This document shows, one piece after another, positions 21,462 to 34,200 of a stretch of 64,000 bases of DNA. The first letter of the stretch is position 1, and every line of letters begins with the position of its first letter. Origin of the DNA: Epichloe hybrida (Eukaryota > Ascomycota > Sordariomycetes > Hypocreales > Clavicipitaceae); assembly GCA_019022495.1 (NCBI GenBank), contig JAFEKR010000031.1, positions 62,001-126,000 of the forward strand. The letters are read 5' to 3'. Made by a program: the position numbers and the translations under genes. Below the pieces are notes generated by a model. The model worked only from the letters and a program-made list of their open reading frames with translations. It did not search any database and was not told the DNA's origin.

Positions 21462-24400
21462 TGTGTAATTTTCAATTTCTGGTTGAGTAAGACTGAGGGC
21501 TGTGTGTCAAAAAGCAGACTGTCAGCAAGCTGAACTTCCATTGCGCTCGAATGTGAAGATGATAACATCAAGAAAACGTCAAGAAAAGCGAGACCGGGTC
21601 GTCAAGCCTGGTCATACGGTTTTGGAGTGGCGAGAGAATTCGATGATGCTGATGGTAAGGACGAAAGCTCACTTACTTTGACAGACGGCGAGGGATAAGC
21701 TTGAAGAGTTGACTGAGAATCTGTCAATCTGAGAGAAACAAAGATCTGCATTAAGAGCGCCAATGGCCAGCGTTAGCAATATGGCAATGACCTTGCCATG
21801 GAGATCAACCATCATCCAAGGTGAACGAACAACAAGCCACGCCGATAACCACGAGGCAGCTAATATTTCCAGCTGAGGATGCGTGGAAATCAAAGAAAAG
21901 GGAGAGAGTGTCAGAATAAATACTTACATCGCTTTTCTGATCGAACGTCTGCGTGATGGTGAAAGCAGCGAGGAACTACCAAAGGCAAATGTTGCTATCA
22001 AGACACTGGGATGAAGCAAAGTAGTCAGTAAGATAGAACAAGCTGAGCAAATGGCTTGTTGTATGATGCCAATCCGCCGATCAGAAGAACTAGAACGGTC
22101 CGGTCGAGCAGTGTTGATATTGTGGGAAAAGAAAGGTGGAAGAAGCTGGTAAAGAAAGGAGTCACGAAAGATGGGAGAGAGATAGATGCAGTCAGTGGAT
22201 GGAGAACAGAAGCGAGGCACCTTACCTAATAATGAATACAGGTGCTGGTGAGGTAATTGCGATGCTGCTTATGCTATGATGCAGAGGAAGGAGTTGCGAA
22301 GTATTGTTAGGCAAGCTAGAAGATACCAGATGCAAGCAGGCGGGCAGTATTGGCCCTGCCGTCGGTTGTCTCAAGAACACAAGTCAGAAGAAGGAAGAAG
22401 CAGAGAGCAGTGAAGCGAGAAAGAGAGGTGACTGGGTCGAGCTATGACGACAAGCGGACAAGTCAAACGAAGTTCTCGCTGCCAGTTGTCAGAGTCAGCT
22501 GCCACCCGTTCTCGTCTGTCTGAGAAGGCAATGGTAATCATGGGCCACCTTCTGACAGCTGTAAGGTATGGCTGAACTGATACTCACAGGCTGTACAAGT
22601 CGAAGGAAGGAAAAAACACTGTGTGATTCAAGAAGGCCGTCTCGTCTGGCTCTCTCTACCCGTTAACGGAGTATAGTCACCAAGTCTTCCCAGTTTCCTT
22701 GTCTGTTAATACTCGACAATGTGATATGTGGCCTCCTATGGCTCGGATCGACTGTAACAATACTGAGAAGCAAACGATGGATTAAAGAATATGAAGGTGA
22801 TTGAAGGCTCAGAAAACGGTCATGCTCGATATTATAATGATAAGAAACAATAATGCAACTTCAGCCCAGACGCGTCCTACACAATGCGTGGTGGGACGGC
22901 CCGGTCTAAATGGGGATTCTGACCTGACTAAACTCTGTACCATACATAGCAATTGGGATAGAAGCAATGATCGTGACACCCATCCTAGCGTTGCTTTTTC
23001 CCCCCATCGCAGACGCTTACACCTCTGATTCACGCGAGGAGGTTCCGTCTGGGCACCACAGGTGTTGGTAAGGATATCGGTTGTTCCGTATTGTTGGCGG
23101 CTTGGGGATCGAGAAACAGAAGCAAGTCCAGCCTAACGGGACCCTTGCCAACTTGTTGGCCCATGCTAGGATACATGTCACTGTACTAAGACGGACGCTA
23201 GCCAGCTGTAAGGCAGGAGCTTGGACACTGTTTGGCACACGCACCACGGTCCGAAGGCGCGTTTCTTTGCTAGGCGGCGATCATGGATCCAGCCATCTGG
23301 AATAAAGAAAACAACTGCACTCCTCGTGTATGCTTTGCTTTTCTCGTGTCAATTTTCTCCGACGCCCGTCCCAGATGGTGATCAAATACGGCCGCATTCC
23401 AGACCTTTTATTGTCTTCCCGGGGCTCTTGAGACATTTCTGGCTAACCTATTCGCCGCTCACATCTCGTGAGAACTGCCAGACTCGACCTTGACCTCACT
23501 CTCCCTTCCACGGTGTTACATGAATGTGCTAATGGCGGCAGCTGGGGTCTGGTCTGAGATCCGTGTTGCCATGCGATCAGAATTTGGGATCCAGCACGAC
23601 CTTTATAAATACCACACAGGGCTCACGGCCACTCGCAGTACCCTTCCGAACGATGAAACAAGAGAAGTGACAAACCTCACATGCAAGGGAGAAAGCATCT
23701 CAATGGTCAGCCTCCGGGCCGAAAAAGGAACTCCCGATCCTCAAGTCTAGTAGGGGGGAGAGGCAAGACGCCATGGCTGCTTGTACTAAAAGTTGAAACA
23801 ACCTGGTACAAGATCTTTCGCCCGATGGCAACAATTCAGCGACTTGCGCTACATGTCCACGTCCAGCGTCTAGACGCGAGTCAATCATGGTAGCAGGTCC
23901 CTTGCAACAACGTGTCCGAAGTGATTGTTTGCCTCGAATCGAACGAGCAGATGGCAGTGGCTGATGCTGCGGTTCAGAACTCGTTCAGAACCCTCGACCT
24001 TGCCACCTTACCCCACAGCAACTATTCGCCCTTGACTGACCATTCCGGAAACGGATTTGTTGGTGCTAGGGAGGCTCTTCAAAAAGCAAAGTACAGTCCG
24101 CCCTTTCCGATTTGTCGAATGCTCACTCAAGCTCCTGATTTTGCCTGATCAACAAGGACTCTCCAGAAAGCATGGTTGTCCATCCATTTCGGGGTCGTCG
24201 AACAGTGCCGACTCTCGAGCTCTGGTTCAGACGCTTGTTAATCTCACCAAGCAATCATTTGGTTCCGGTAGCAGATTCGACTGTCTTTGAAGTCACAGGG
24301 CATGGTAGAGAATTATTGAGTGGCAGAATATCTTGCTTTTTCCTCCTCTTCTCTTGGCTTGAGTCTCTCAGGCATCACCACCCTTAGTCAAGCCCCCATT

Positions 24401-24954
24401 GTCAGCAATATTGGCAGCAAGTAAAGGCGGTTCCATATTGACTGGCATCAGTCTTATAAACCGTACATTCTCTTTGTTGCGAGCGAAGGCCAAGCAGAGG
24501 TCGTAGAAATAATAAGAGGAACTGTGCGTGTTAAGCTTCGTTTCGTATCTCATTGCAATCAATACAATACAGCCTAACAGTACCATGTTTCTCCACATTA
24601 GGCAATTGCACTATTTCGAATAACCCACCCTGCTGCATACTTGTATGATGAGACAAGAAATCTATGTTATTGGAAGAATCACGGGCGACGAATGTGTCAA
24701 CATAAAGATGAAAGGGGGGGGGGGAGTTTGCCAAAGACCAACGCCGCAGTACAACCTCCGTGTAGCCCGCGTCTATATAATGGAACATGCATGTTCGACT
24801 TGCCGTGGGCATTTCAAGGGAACTAACTCCCATGCAACTTCATCATAAGCATACAGCCAACTATCTAATCGATAAGCACGCTTGCATCTCTATGTAAGCG
24901 AGCCGCATCGAGTTTCGTTTTATAAACAAGAAAGGTGTATATTCGTCCTATCTT
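21462..24954. other. Long upstream region of the RRM gene with probable spliced 5' leader
   Basis: About 3.5 kb between the RRM gene start and the 3' end of the P450 reductase gene, both minus strand. Near the gene I see three probable 5' UTR introns on the minus strand: 21500-21676 (GTAAGT...CACACAG), 21873-21927 (GTAAGT...CCTCAG) and one with donor GTAAGG at 22225. They imply a leader of at least about 0.8 kb. From about 22.3 to 24.9 kb I find no convincing exon; the short frames lack protein character. G9 lies near 24714-24723. Confidence 0.45.
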
Positions 24955-27173
24955 CTAAGACCAAACATCCTCCTGCAAATTTAGGTTAGAGCCATATTTC
25001 ACCAATGAGTTGAACTGGGAGAAAAAAGCCCAGCTTGGAATACATACCTGGTATTGATTTGCCGCTCTCATATTCTTCACAATCTCTTCACCCTTGGCCT
25101 CTGACACGCCACGTGACTCCGCGAGAATCTGTGCCAGAACGGTGTTGACCTCTCGAGCCATATGTGCGGCGTCACCGCATACGTAGAAGCAGGCCTTCTG
25201 GGAGAGTAGCTCGCCGACCTCCTTGGAACGTTCCTTCAGACGGTGCTGGACGTAGACCTTCTTGGAGGATTCTCTTGAGAAGGCGGTGACGATTTCGAGA
25301 CTATCGCCTAGGGCCTTCTTGTATTCCTGTTGTTGGTTGTAAGAAAATTGTGTTGTTGGAGGATTCCATTCGATATTAGTGTGGAACTTACTTCAAACTC
25401 AGTTTCGTACAAGAAGTCCTCGGAACGTTTTCTGCAACCAAAAAAAAGAATCGTTTTCCCGACAGTGGCTCCGTTCTGAGCCTGCTTTGCTCGCTCCTGA
25501 ATGAAACCGCGGAAAGGAGCAACACCAGTGCCGGGACCCACCATGATGACGGGCTTGCCGGGGTCAGAAGGGAGCTTGAAGTTGGAGTGACGGACATGTA
25601 CGGGGACGTGGATTCCATCAAACTTGTTGCGAGGTCCGTTGAGAGCATATGTCTTGCCGAATGGGGACGGATTGGGGTCACCATTCTGCTTCTGTTTAAG
25701 GGCCAACAAATAGTTGGTGGCCACGCCATTGAAGGGGTCGTTTCTACCGGGGATCTTTCGCGACTCAACAACAGCAGTGATGGAGATTTTCTTGGGCTGC
25801 ACGAGGGAAGACGACGAAATAGAGTAGTAGCGGGGCTGTAGCTTCGTGAGACCTTCGATAAAAGCCGAAAACGGGATATTGGTCCATTTCTGGCCCTTGC
25901 CGACAGCTTCCAAGAAGCGAGCAATGTTGTAGAAATGAGGTCCGATCTTGTCGTGGAAGTACTGCTTGTCACTGCCTAGCCGGGTCATCTCAGCCTTGAC
26001 CTCTTCGTCGGGCGAAAAGGCAGCCAAGGTTGCGGCGAATTGACGAGAAACGGGGGCACAGACTTCGAGGTGGTATCGTACAATGGCGTCGTAGGTGGTG
26101 GGTGTCGGGAAAGGGACCTTTGCAGTCGGCTCCAGAGCTTTGACACTGATGACATTGTTTCGCTTCTCCTTCAAGCCAATAATGACCAAAAATCGGTCGA
26201 CTTCATCACCAGAGTTGGTTGGCCAAATTGCAATGTGATCACCGGTCTGATAAGAAAGATTGGATCCACTGATGTCGACCTCCATGTGAATGCAGTTTCG
26301 GTCCTTGGCTGAGAACAATTCTCGAGATTCCGCGATCGGCGCAATGTAGGGGTTGTGCGAGTTGAACGGGCCCTTGGCTGCGCCCTCGAGGTGCATCTTG
26401 TTCGGCTCTCCGAGGTAAACCTCGGGGGATTCAGGGGTGAGGTTCTCGCGATTAACGATATCGAAAGTCGGTTCGTAGACAGCTTCGCGTTCCTCAAGAC
26501 CCATCTTGTCTGCCAGCGCAGCCCACATGGGATCTTTCCAGGCCAAGAAGTCTTCCTCCATGGTGCCGGCACCATCGTCACCTTCACCAGCTTCGCCAAT
26601 ACGATGGGCGCCGAGCTTCTGAAGAGCCTTGTCAACATTGCGAACCATGGAGTTGTAGTGCTCGTAGGTGTTGTTGCCAAGACCAAAGGCAACAAAGTTC
26701 AGGTTCTCCAAAGGTGGATCGCTGCCCTCGGAGAAGCTGACGTCCTCGCCGGTGATGAACTCGTAGAATTCGACCGCGTTGTCGGTAGGCTCACCCTCGC
26801 CATAAGTAGCAAGAAAAAACATGGCAACCTTGTCGCTGGGCATGGTATCGAGATTATCGTAATCGTACTCTTCCAGATCGGCGACCATGGTCTCCAGACC
26901 AAATCGACTCTTGCCCTCCTTGGCCAGACGCGAGGCATAATCTTCCGCTGTTCCAGTCTGAGATCCGTAAAAGATGACACAATTCTTTCCAGACTCCTCC
27001 ATCTTCTCGATTATGTTTCTGGAGCGCCCGGCCTTTGCGCCACTGACATTGGCAAAGGCATTGGCATAGGGGTCCTTGGTGACACCCCATAGCGTACCCT
27101 TGGTGAAGTATGCCAAGGTACCCAAGAGGATGACCCCGAGGACAATGATGTCGAGTGTGTCTAATTCAGCCAT
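24955..27173 (-). CDS. CPR: NADPH-cytochrome P450 reductase
   Basis: Transfers electrons from NADPH through FAD and FMN to microsomal P450s, including the sterol demethylase and desaturase. Exons 27173-25392, 25326-25048 and 24972-24955 give 692 aa, the usual length. Residues about 8-25 (LDIIVLGVILLGTLAYF) are the ER membrane anchor. The FMN domain has YGSQTGTAEDYASRLAKEG and LATYGEGEPTDNA. The FAD part has PRYYSISSSS, and the NADPH part MVGPGTGVAPFRGFIQER, then FYVCGDAAHMAREV. The last exon is only 18 bp and encodes EDVWS, the conserved C-terminal Trp that stacks on FAD; the frame otherwise runs into an intron (GTATGT...CTAACC...TTGCAG). The upstream in-frame stretch before MAELDTLD was not taken, because this Met directly precedes the anchor. 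Confidence 0.97.
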
Positions 27174-28218
27174 GATGGGCGACTCGGTGCAGTGCTGAGG
27201 ATTATTGTAGACAAAGAGGAGGAGACCGCAGTCTAGAGTGAAACCACCTGGCCAAGCGAGAATCTGCAATAAGCCACCTGGTGACGCGGAAAAAAAAAAC
27301 TGGGGGGGAAACTGGAGGGGCGCACGGGATGAGGAGAGGACACTTGGTCTTGCCGGACCTCGGACATATATGTACATATTATATAGCCAAGGATACGGAG
27401 TAGGAGTAGCCGCGCTTCTGCACCGAGCCAGGAAGCCGATCAGACTCTTCCGACCGTCCGTATGGGTCAATCGTCTTTCTAACGTACATAAATTACGGGG
27501 CACGACGGATACAATAGTATGTAGGTCACAGAATGCCCTAGACGGTCAAGCTTAAACACGCTCTGATGGCTACAATTGAATATTCGGGTTACGTCTTGAT
27601 ATTCCCCATGCCTTCTTGAACTTGGGGTGTCGATTTTCCGAATGCGACTCATACATACTCCGTACGCTGAACTGCCTTGTTGATGTTATCACGGCCATTC
27701 CGATGCCCCAATATGTGGATTCAGGCAGAAGCTAGCAGCTCTTTTGGAAGTACTCCGACGAATCTTGCCGTCTCCACCTCCATAATTGCACGCAAAAGCG
27801 TTTGCAGGTATTATTCAGCGTTGGCTCCTCACAGAACGCGGCATTCTTAGGACTGCTCATGATGCTCAGACGCAGAGATTCTTCTACTTGGCGTTCCCGC
27901 GCCGACCGAACTTGCCGGCGGTGACTAAGCACTCAGGTGTTCCACTGAATTTGGTGGCGCCTGGGCCTGGCCGCCTGGCTGGGTGGGCGGGCGACGGGGC
28001 TGGTGGATGGTGGACCGCGACCGCGACCGCGTTGTCCACTGGCGAGCAATGATCATGGCATCTTTCCCAAGAGGGTGCTCTGGTTGAACATCTGTAGAGA
28101 GAGCATCGAGCTCTTCTCTATTCCATCCTCGATTCTGCCCACACCACTGTTCGCGGGCAGATTCTCAAGTACCCCATGTTGCCGTGCTCTTTTAGCCTCG
28201 CATGCCCAACGCTGCAGC
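27174..28218. promoter_or_regulatory. Divergent promoter region between CPR and PAG1
   Basis: About 1.05 kb. On the CPR side, TATA-like tatatgtacatattatata lies at 27367-27385. TACTCCGTA-type motifs occur at 27394-27402 (as TACGGAGTA) and 27656-27664. On the PAG1 side, a small upstream frame (ATG at 28202, six codons) ends with a TGA at 28220-28222 that overlaps the ATG at 28219. Confidence 0.45.
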
Positions 28219-31200
28219 ATGAGGAATTGGGCGGCGGTCCGCTTTGAAATGGGTGAGTTCTCCATTCTTCTCATACTGCCGTGAAACTCTTTGGCTGTTA
28301 GTTGGCTCGACACCCTCATGCGAAAACACGCGTCCAATCGAATCTCTGTTGCCACTTCACTTCGCGGCCTTCTTCGGTGTCTCACAAACGCAATGCATTG
28401 GACCAACACCCATCACTAACTTGGCGATCGTATAGCCCCATCTCAAGCTCTTCCGGACAACCCACAGGATCCATTGAAGCAGCCACCCCGGCCTGGGCCG
28501 AGATACGAAGACGAGAACGATCATGAGCAGTTCTGGGACCAGACCATCCGCCCAAGTGCCTTCACAACTCCATCGCGGCGCCTACCACACTCCAGAGAGT
28601 CATCGGCCGACAAGACTATCCACTCACCGTCCGCAATAACCTCGCCTCGACTGCACGGAGGTCCATCACGACAGGGTCTACCTGGTGCTGCTGAGCGTTC
28701 AATAGACCTCACCAAGACGACAGTTTATGGACATCATCGGCAAACATCCATAGTTCATGGCATACAGCACTCGAGAAACGGAAGCCAGTCAAGCGTGTCC
28801 ACCAGCCCTTTGAGCCCGCAGATAATCGCGGCGGTCGGCGTGGGGTTTGACAGGTCGGATTTGCAATCGGTCGCAATGCGATTGGATATGGAGTCCAAGT
28901 TGCCTTCAAGACCGGGAACCTCTCTGGCTGGACCGACTTTAAGTCCACTCGGTTCTACGCCAATGGAAAGGTCTGCCTCGGCTGCTGCTGATGTCTCTCT
29001 CACGGGATTAAATCAGAGAAAATCGGAGAGGATGCACAGCAAATCAAGACGGGAGCATCCGACACATCAATCGCATTCAAGGACGCACAAGGACGATCAG
29101 AAAACAGTTGGGGAATATGCTCTGCACGTGCTTTTTACGTCAGTAAGTGTGATCAAGACATTCTCATGCGGCCGTTAGCTCTTGCTCACAGATGGATAGT
29201 TTATTGCTCAGGCAGAGGAGAAGCTGACCGAATGCATCACCGTTCCCTTTGATCCTGAGCCTCAAATCGAGCGCATATGCGGTCCTGGAGTTGATCCAAC
29301 CTTCGACCAGTTGATTGTGGCACTGGGGCATATCGCTAGCCCTAAACCCAAGGCACTCATTGATTCCATGATGCTATGGAGGAAAAGCAAAAGCGATGGA
29401 GCGAATGAGGCCCGAAGCCAATTGCAACAAATGCGCGGATATCAACCTGGCGGCCCCCTACTGCGTAGAAATACGGAGCCGGTACAGCCTGGTCCAGGTT
29501 CGGGGGGAACTGATCCTGCCAACCCTAACTCTGCGACATTGTCTACCAAACAGGAATTCGTGGCTCAACAAGAGCGCCGGTCGACCGTCTCTATATACAT
29601 ACTGTGTCGAGTTCTTTTGGAGATAATTCGGCAAAGTAAACTCGCTTCCATCACGCCGGAAATGGAGGACAAACTTGAGAGCATAATCTTTGGCCAACTC
29701 AAGATTGCGGATAGTGAACAACTCATGTTATCACCATTAAAGCTCTCAAATTGGAACCTGTTCGCCAAATTACTGGGATACATGAGTGGAATCAACTTTG
29801 CAGGTGTCTCTCGAAGATTCATCGAGGATCTTGAAAGCTCTTTACAAGAGAGGTCAATCAAGAGCCCAACATCATCAGCTGCTCGGGAGGCTGAAGGCAG
29901 AATAGAGCTTGTCCTTGGGGGCATGAAACACCTCAAGGTCAGAATTTCGCCGGAACATGCTTGGGTGGTGTCATGCGACTTCCTGGTCTCGCTAGGTCGC
30001 CTTTTCAGCAAATGTCGCGGGCAGAAGGTGAAGACAGCATTTTGCCAAGTAATTGACATGTTGCTATTACCGATTGCCGCCAACGCTAGCAACAGCCATC
30101 TCCTACACCCCAAATGGTCCGAAGTTGTCGCCGCAATCAGAGATCGGCTCGCGCAAATGTTCATCAAGCCGCGCCACTGGACTGTTGCCTTTCCTTTGAC
30201 GGCGACGTTGCTTTGTGTATCTTCGCCCGATAGCTTCAACTCCCAATGGCTGCAGCTGGTTCTCTCTGTGCAAACCAAACTGAAAGATCGTCTTACGAGA
30301 CCTCTCTGTCTGCAAGTCATCTCGAGACTTGTCTGGACATATTTATACCGAACCAACGACAACTTCCAAACCTCTGTCCGAAAGCTCGACGATGTGATGA
30401 GGCTGGTTCTTCCGGGTGCAAAGCGAAGCATTGTTGCCTCGGACATTGCGGTAGCTGAGCCACTCATCCAGATAATTCGAATCATTGGTTTCAAATACCC
30501 AGAGTATTGTTTTAGAACCGTCATCTTCCCTTTGATAAATGCAGAGCTCTTCACGACAGACAAAGAGTTGCGAGTTGAACAGCTTGATCCAGATAGGATA
30601 GTGGTTGGAATTCGTGCATTCTTATGCATCATGTCTGACCTTGAAAAGGGCGAACAGGGACGTCCTCCCTTCCCAAGATTTTATAATACACCGCCATCAG
30701 GCGACCGATGGCCGACTTCTCCTGTGCTAGCCTTCCCCACCGATGGCCCATTGTCGAATTCAACCCACAGCTCAAAGGAGGAGCTGGTTTCACGTCCAGT
30801 GCTAACTCATGTTCTGAACGATGGAATACGCGAGTATTATCTTCAATTTTGCAAAATTCTAGGCAAAATCACGATTGTCTGTGACAACACTTTTGGCGGT
30901 CAAGCTGCATTGGATGAGAAGTTTAACAGCCCCGGACCCAAAACCCCCATCACGGACAATTTTACCTTCTCAAGACGTGATGAGCACCCGAATGCAGCCG
31001 ACCAGAAACAAGCGTTTTACGAACTTCTCCATGTGGCAGTCCAAGCCCTTCCGAGATGCTTATCCGTCGACATACCTTTCAACTCCTTAATCAACTTGCT
31101 ATGCACAGGCACTGCCCATGTTCAATATAATATTGCCGAGTCATCCGCCTGTTCATTGAAGGCTATAGCCAGACAATCTCACGCACAGCAAGTGACCATG

Positions 31201-34200
31201 GGGTTTGCTCGATTCATTTTCAACTTCGATGATCGCTATTCAACAATGTCTGATGGCGGCATGCTTGGACATGGACACATTGAGAATACTCTTCGTCTAT
31301 ATGTCGAGTTACTCCAGATCTGGATTGAAGAAATCAGACACAAGTCACGAGAAGCGGCAAACGAGCAACATGACGCCAACGAATCAGAAAAGAGGGCCTT
31401 GAAGCTAGACTTGTCAAGTATATGGGCTGAAGTTGACCAAGCTGAAGCACACGGTCTATTCTTCCTGTGTTCGCAGTCTCGAAGGGTGCGGTACTTTGCC
31501 GTCACAGTCTTGCGCCTCATCACCGACTTTGACAAGGCACTCGGGAAAGACGCGTCAGAAGAAAAGGAGACCCCGCGTCTGATCGATATTCTAGAAAACG
31601 ACTCGAATCAAGTCATGAACTTCAACGACGAACATCTTTCGGTTGCTGAGCGCAGCAGGTTGCAGCGAGGATTGCAAAACGCCAACAGTCAGGGTGCAGT
31701 CGTTGAGCTCTGCACAAGCGATGTTTCTTACGACGCAACTTTGTGGTTCAAGATTTTTCCAAATCTCATCCGCATTGCGTTTGACAGATGCCCATTCGCA
31801 GTTACCATCTGTCGCGATCTCATCTGCAATCGGATATTGCAAATGTATAAACCTATCGTGTATGTGTCTGAACCAACAAGGGGGCTGTACTACAACCCTG
31901 ACGCAAGTAGCCGGATGGGAAGTCGCTCACCAGCGGCACAGCCCGAGGTCATGGTTGAGCAGTGGAAACTGTACCTCATATTCGCTTGCACAACTCTTGC
32001 CGACCCCGGAAGTCTTCCTTCTGCCACTGCGCCAGATGGTCAACATGGCCGGAAAACCTCCAAAGCTGTGTCGGCCGACAGGATTGTGACGGCAAGAACG
32101 CTGTTCAAGTACCTGATCCCACTCCTCTCCGTTTCATCAGCCTCTGTACGCGATGCGGTAGTCGTTGCGATGGGCTCTATTAATGTATACATTTATCGAA
32201 CGCTTCTAGAAGAACTGCAAGGCCAAGTTTCTCGATGTAACGACGAGGCCCGGGCAAGAATTCACCAAAGAACGAACAGCAGCCCGCGTCGCAATCGCAA
32301 GATGGATCTATTGCGGACTGAAATCACACATGTGTTCAAATTAACGTCACACTTCCTCAAAGACCCTCAAGTATTCCAATCAGAGTTTTTCCTCAACAAC
32401 CTGACCTCGTACGCCAAGGACCTCAAGCTGTTTCTGATGGATGGAGAGGTTCAAATGGACTGGGAATTCCAGAAGCTCCGCCGCTATTACTGTGGACTCA
32501 TGGAGGCATTGTTCGAAGGCATAAACCGAGCGGATGACCCATCTCGATGGATGACGTTTGAATCCCGCAAATCGGCTTTCTCCTTGATGGAAGATTGGTG
32601 TGGCTTCTCCCCAAACCAGAATCAGATTCGAGCCCGAGAGGACACCATGCGGCAATCTCTTATTGACCAACAGTCATTGGGTGAGCGGGGGACCGCCACA
32701 GCAGCGATGGAAATCGAGAAGCGAAACCTTCGAACTGCTGCGTTGAGTGCTATGGCTGCTCTCTGTGCTGGCCCCATTAGTATTACAACCGAAAGTGGAG
32801 TTACTTTGCAGTTCGATGTCCGCCGAATGCTGGCATGGCTAGACGCCATCTTCAACTCTGGAAGCGACAAGATGAATGTCATTGGCCAACGGGCTCTCAA
32901 AAACCTTGTGTTTCATAACCAAGAGTACCCGTACCTTCTTGAACACTGTATCGCTCGCTGCTACTTGTCAGAAGTCCCCAAGGTATTGGAGAGTTATTTC
33001 TCGGTCACTATAGAGGTGTTGCGGCAACATCCAAACTACCCATGCCCATTCTGGAAACTACTTTCTCTTTGCTTGTTTACCCTGGGAAACGAGCAGAGCG
33101 AAATACGGTCCAAGTCATCCACGGTACTTCGCTCGCTCGAAACCCGCCAACAGCGCAACTCGAAAATTCAGGATTTCGACATCAGTATATCTGATAAGAC
33201 ACAAGCAGTGTACAAGCTGGCCCAATTTGAGATATCCAAGCGGCTCTCAAAGCAGTATACTGAGCTTGCTTTCCACGTCTTTTCTGAATTCACGTACTAT
33301 TTCAAAGATCTTCAACCTGTCGCCCAAAGAAATGCGGTTGCTGTCATTCTACCATGGATACAAACCATCGAGCTCAAACTTGACCCCAACGGTGGCCCTA
33401 CGGCTCAGTCATATGTTCTGTTGGCTAACCTCCTCGAACTGACTATCAAATCTGGCGGCGCCTTGCACAACGAGGTCCAAGCTCTCTGGCAGGCACTTGC
33501 CACTGGCCCACATCCGGGAAATGTTCGTCTGATATTGGACTTCATCATGCAGTTATGTTTGGAGCGTCGTGAACAGAACTTTGTGGAATATGCCAAACAG
33601 ATTGTAGTATTCCTATCTACCACGAATAGCACGCCTGGGATCAAGGTCGTGGAATTCCTGCTCATGCAAATCAACCCCAAGGCGATGGTGCCCAATGAGA
33701 AAAGAGAGTCCATTCCACCACCATCCGATATCAACAACTTCCCGTATTGTGCTGACCTCGCCGAAGCTTTGCCTGTTGGAACCAAACAGGCAGGATTCTC
33801 GCTTGGCCAGCTATCACTCATTTTACTCGTGGACCTGATGGTCTCGCCAGTTCACCTCACGCCCGACAATGTCCCTCTCCTGCTTCAAGTGGTGACAGTG
33901 CTTTGGGATCACTATACCCCTCTCGTGCAAGAGCAGGCAAGAGAAATGCTAGTGCACATGATTCACGAACTCGTCATATCACACATGGACGACGTTTCTG
34001 TTGGAGTTGCAAAGAAGTCCATCGAGGACTTGGTTGATGCGATACGTCGCCACGACCGCACCGTGGTCTGGGGATATGAAGACAGCAATGGCAACGTTGA
34101 AGATCGTGACAACAAGGTCCCTCCTAGCATGGAGTTCTTGACCACAGAAGTTGTCAAAACCTTTCAAGTCACTTTTCCAATGATCAAGGAGCACTGGGGA

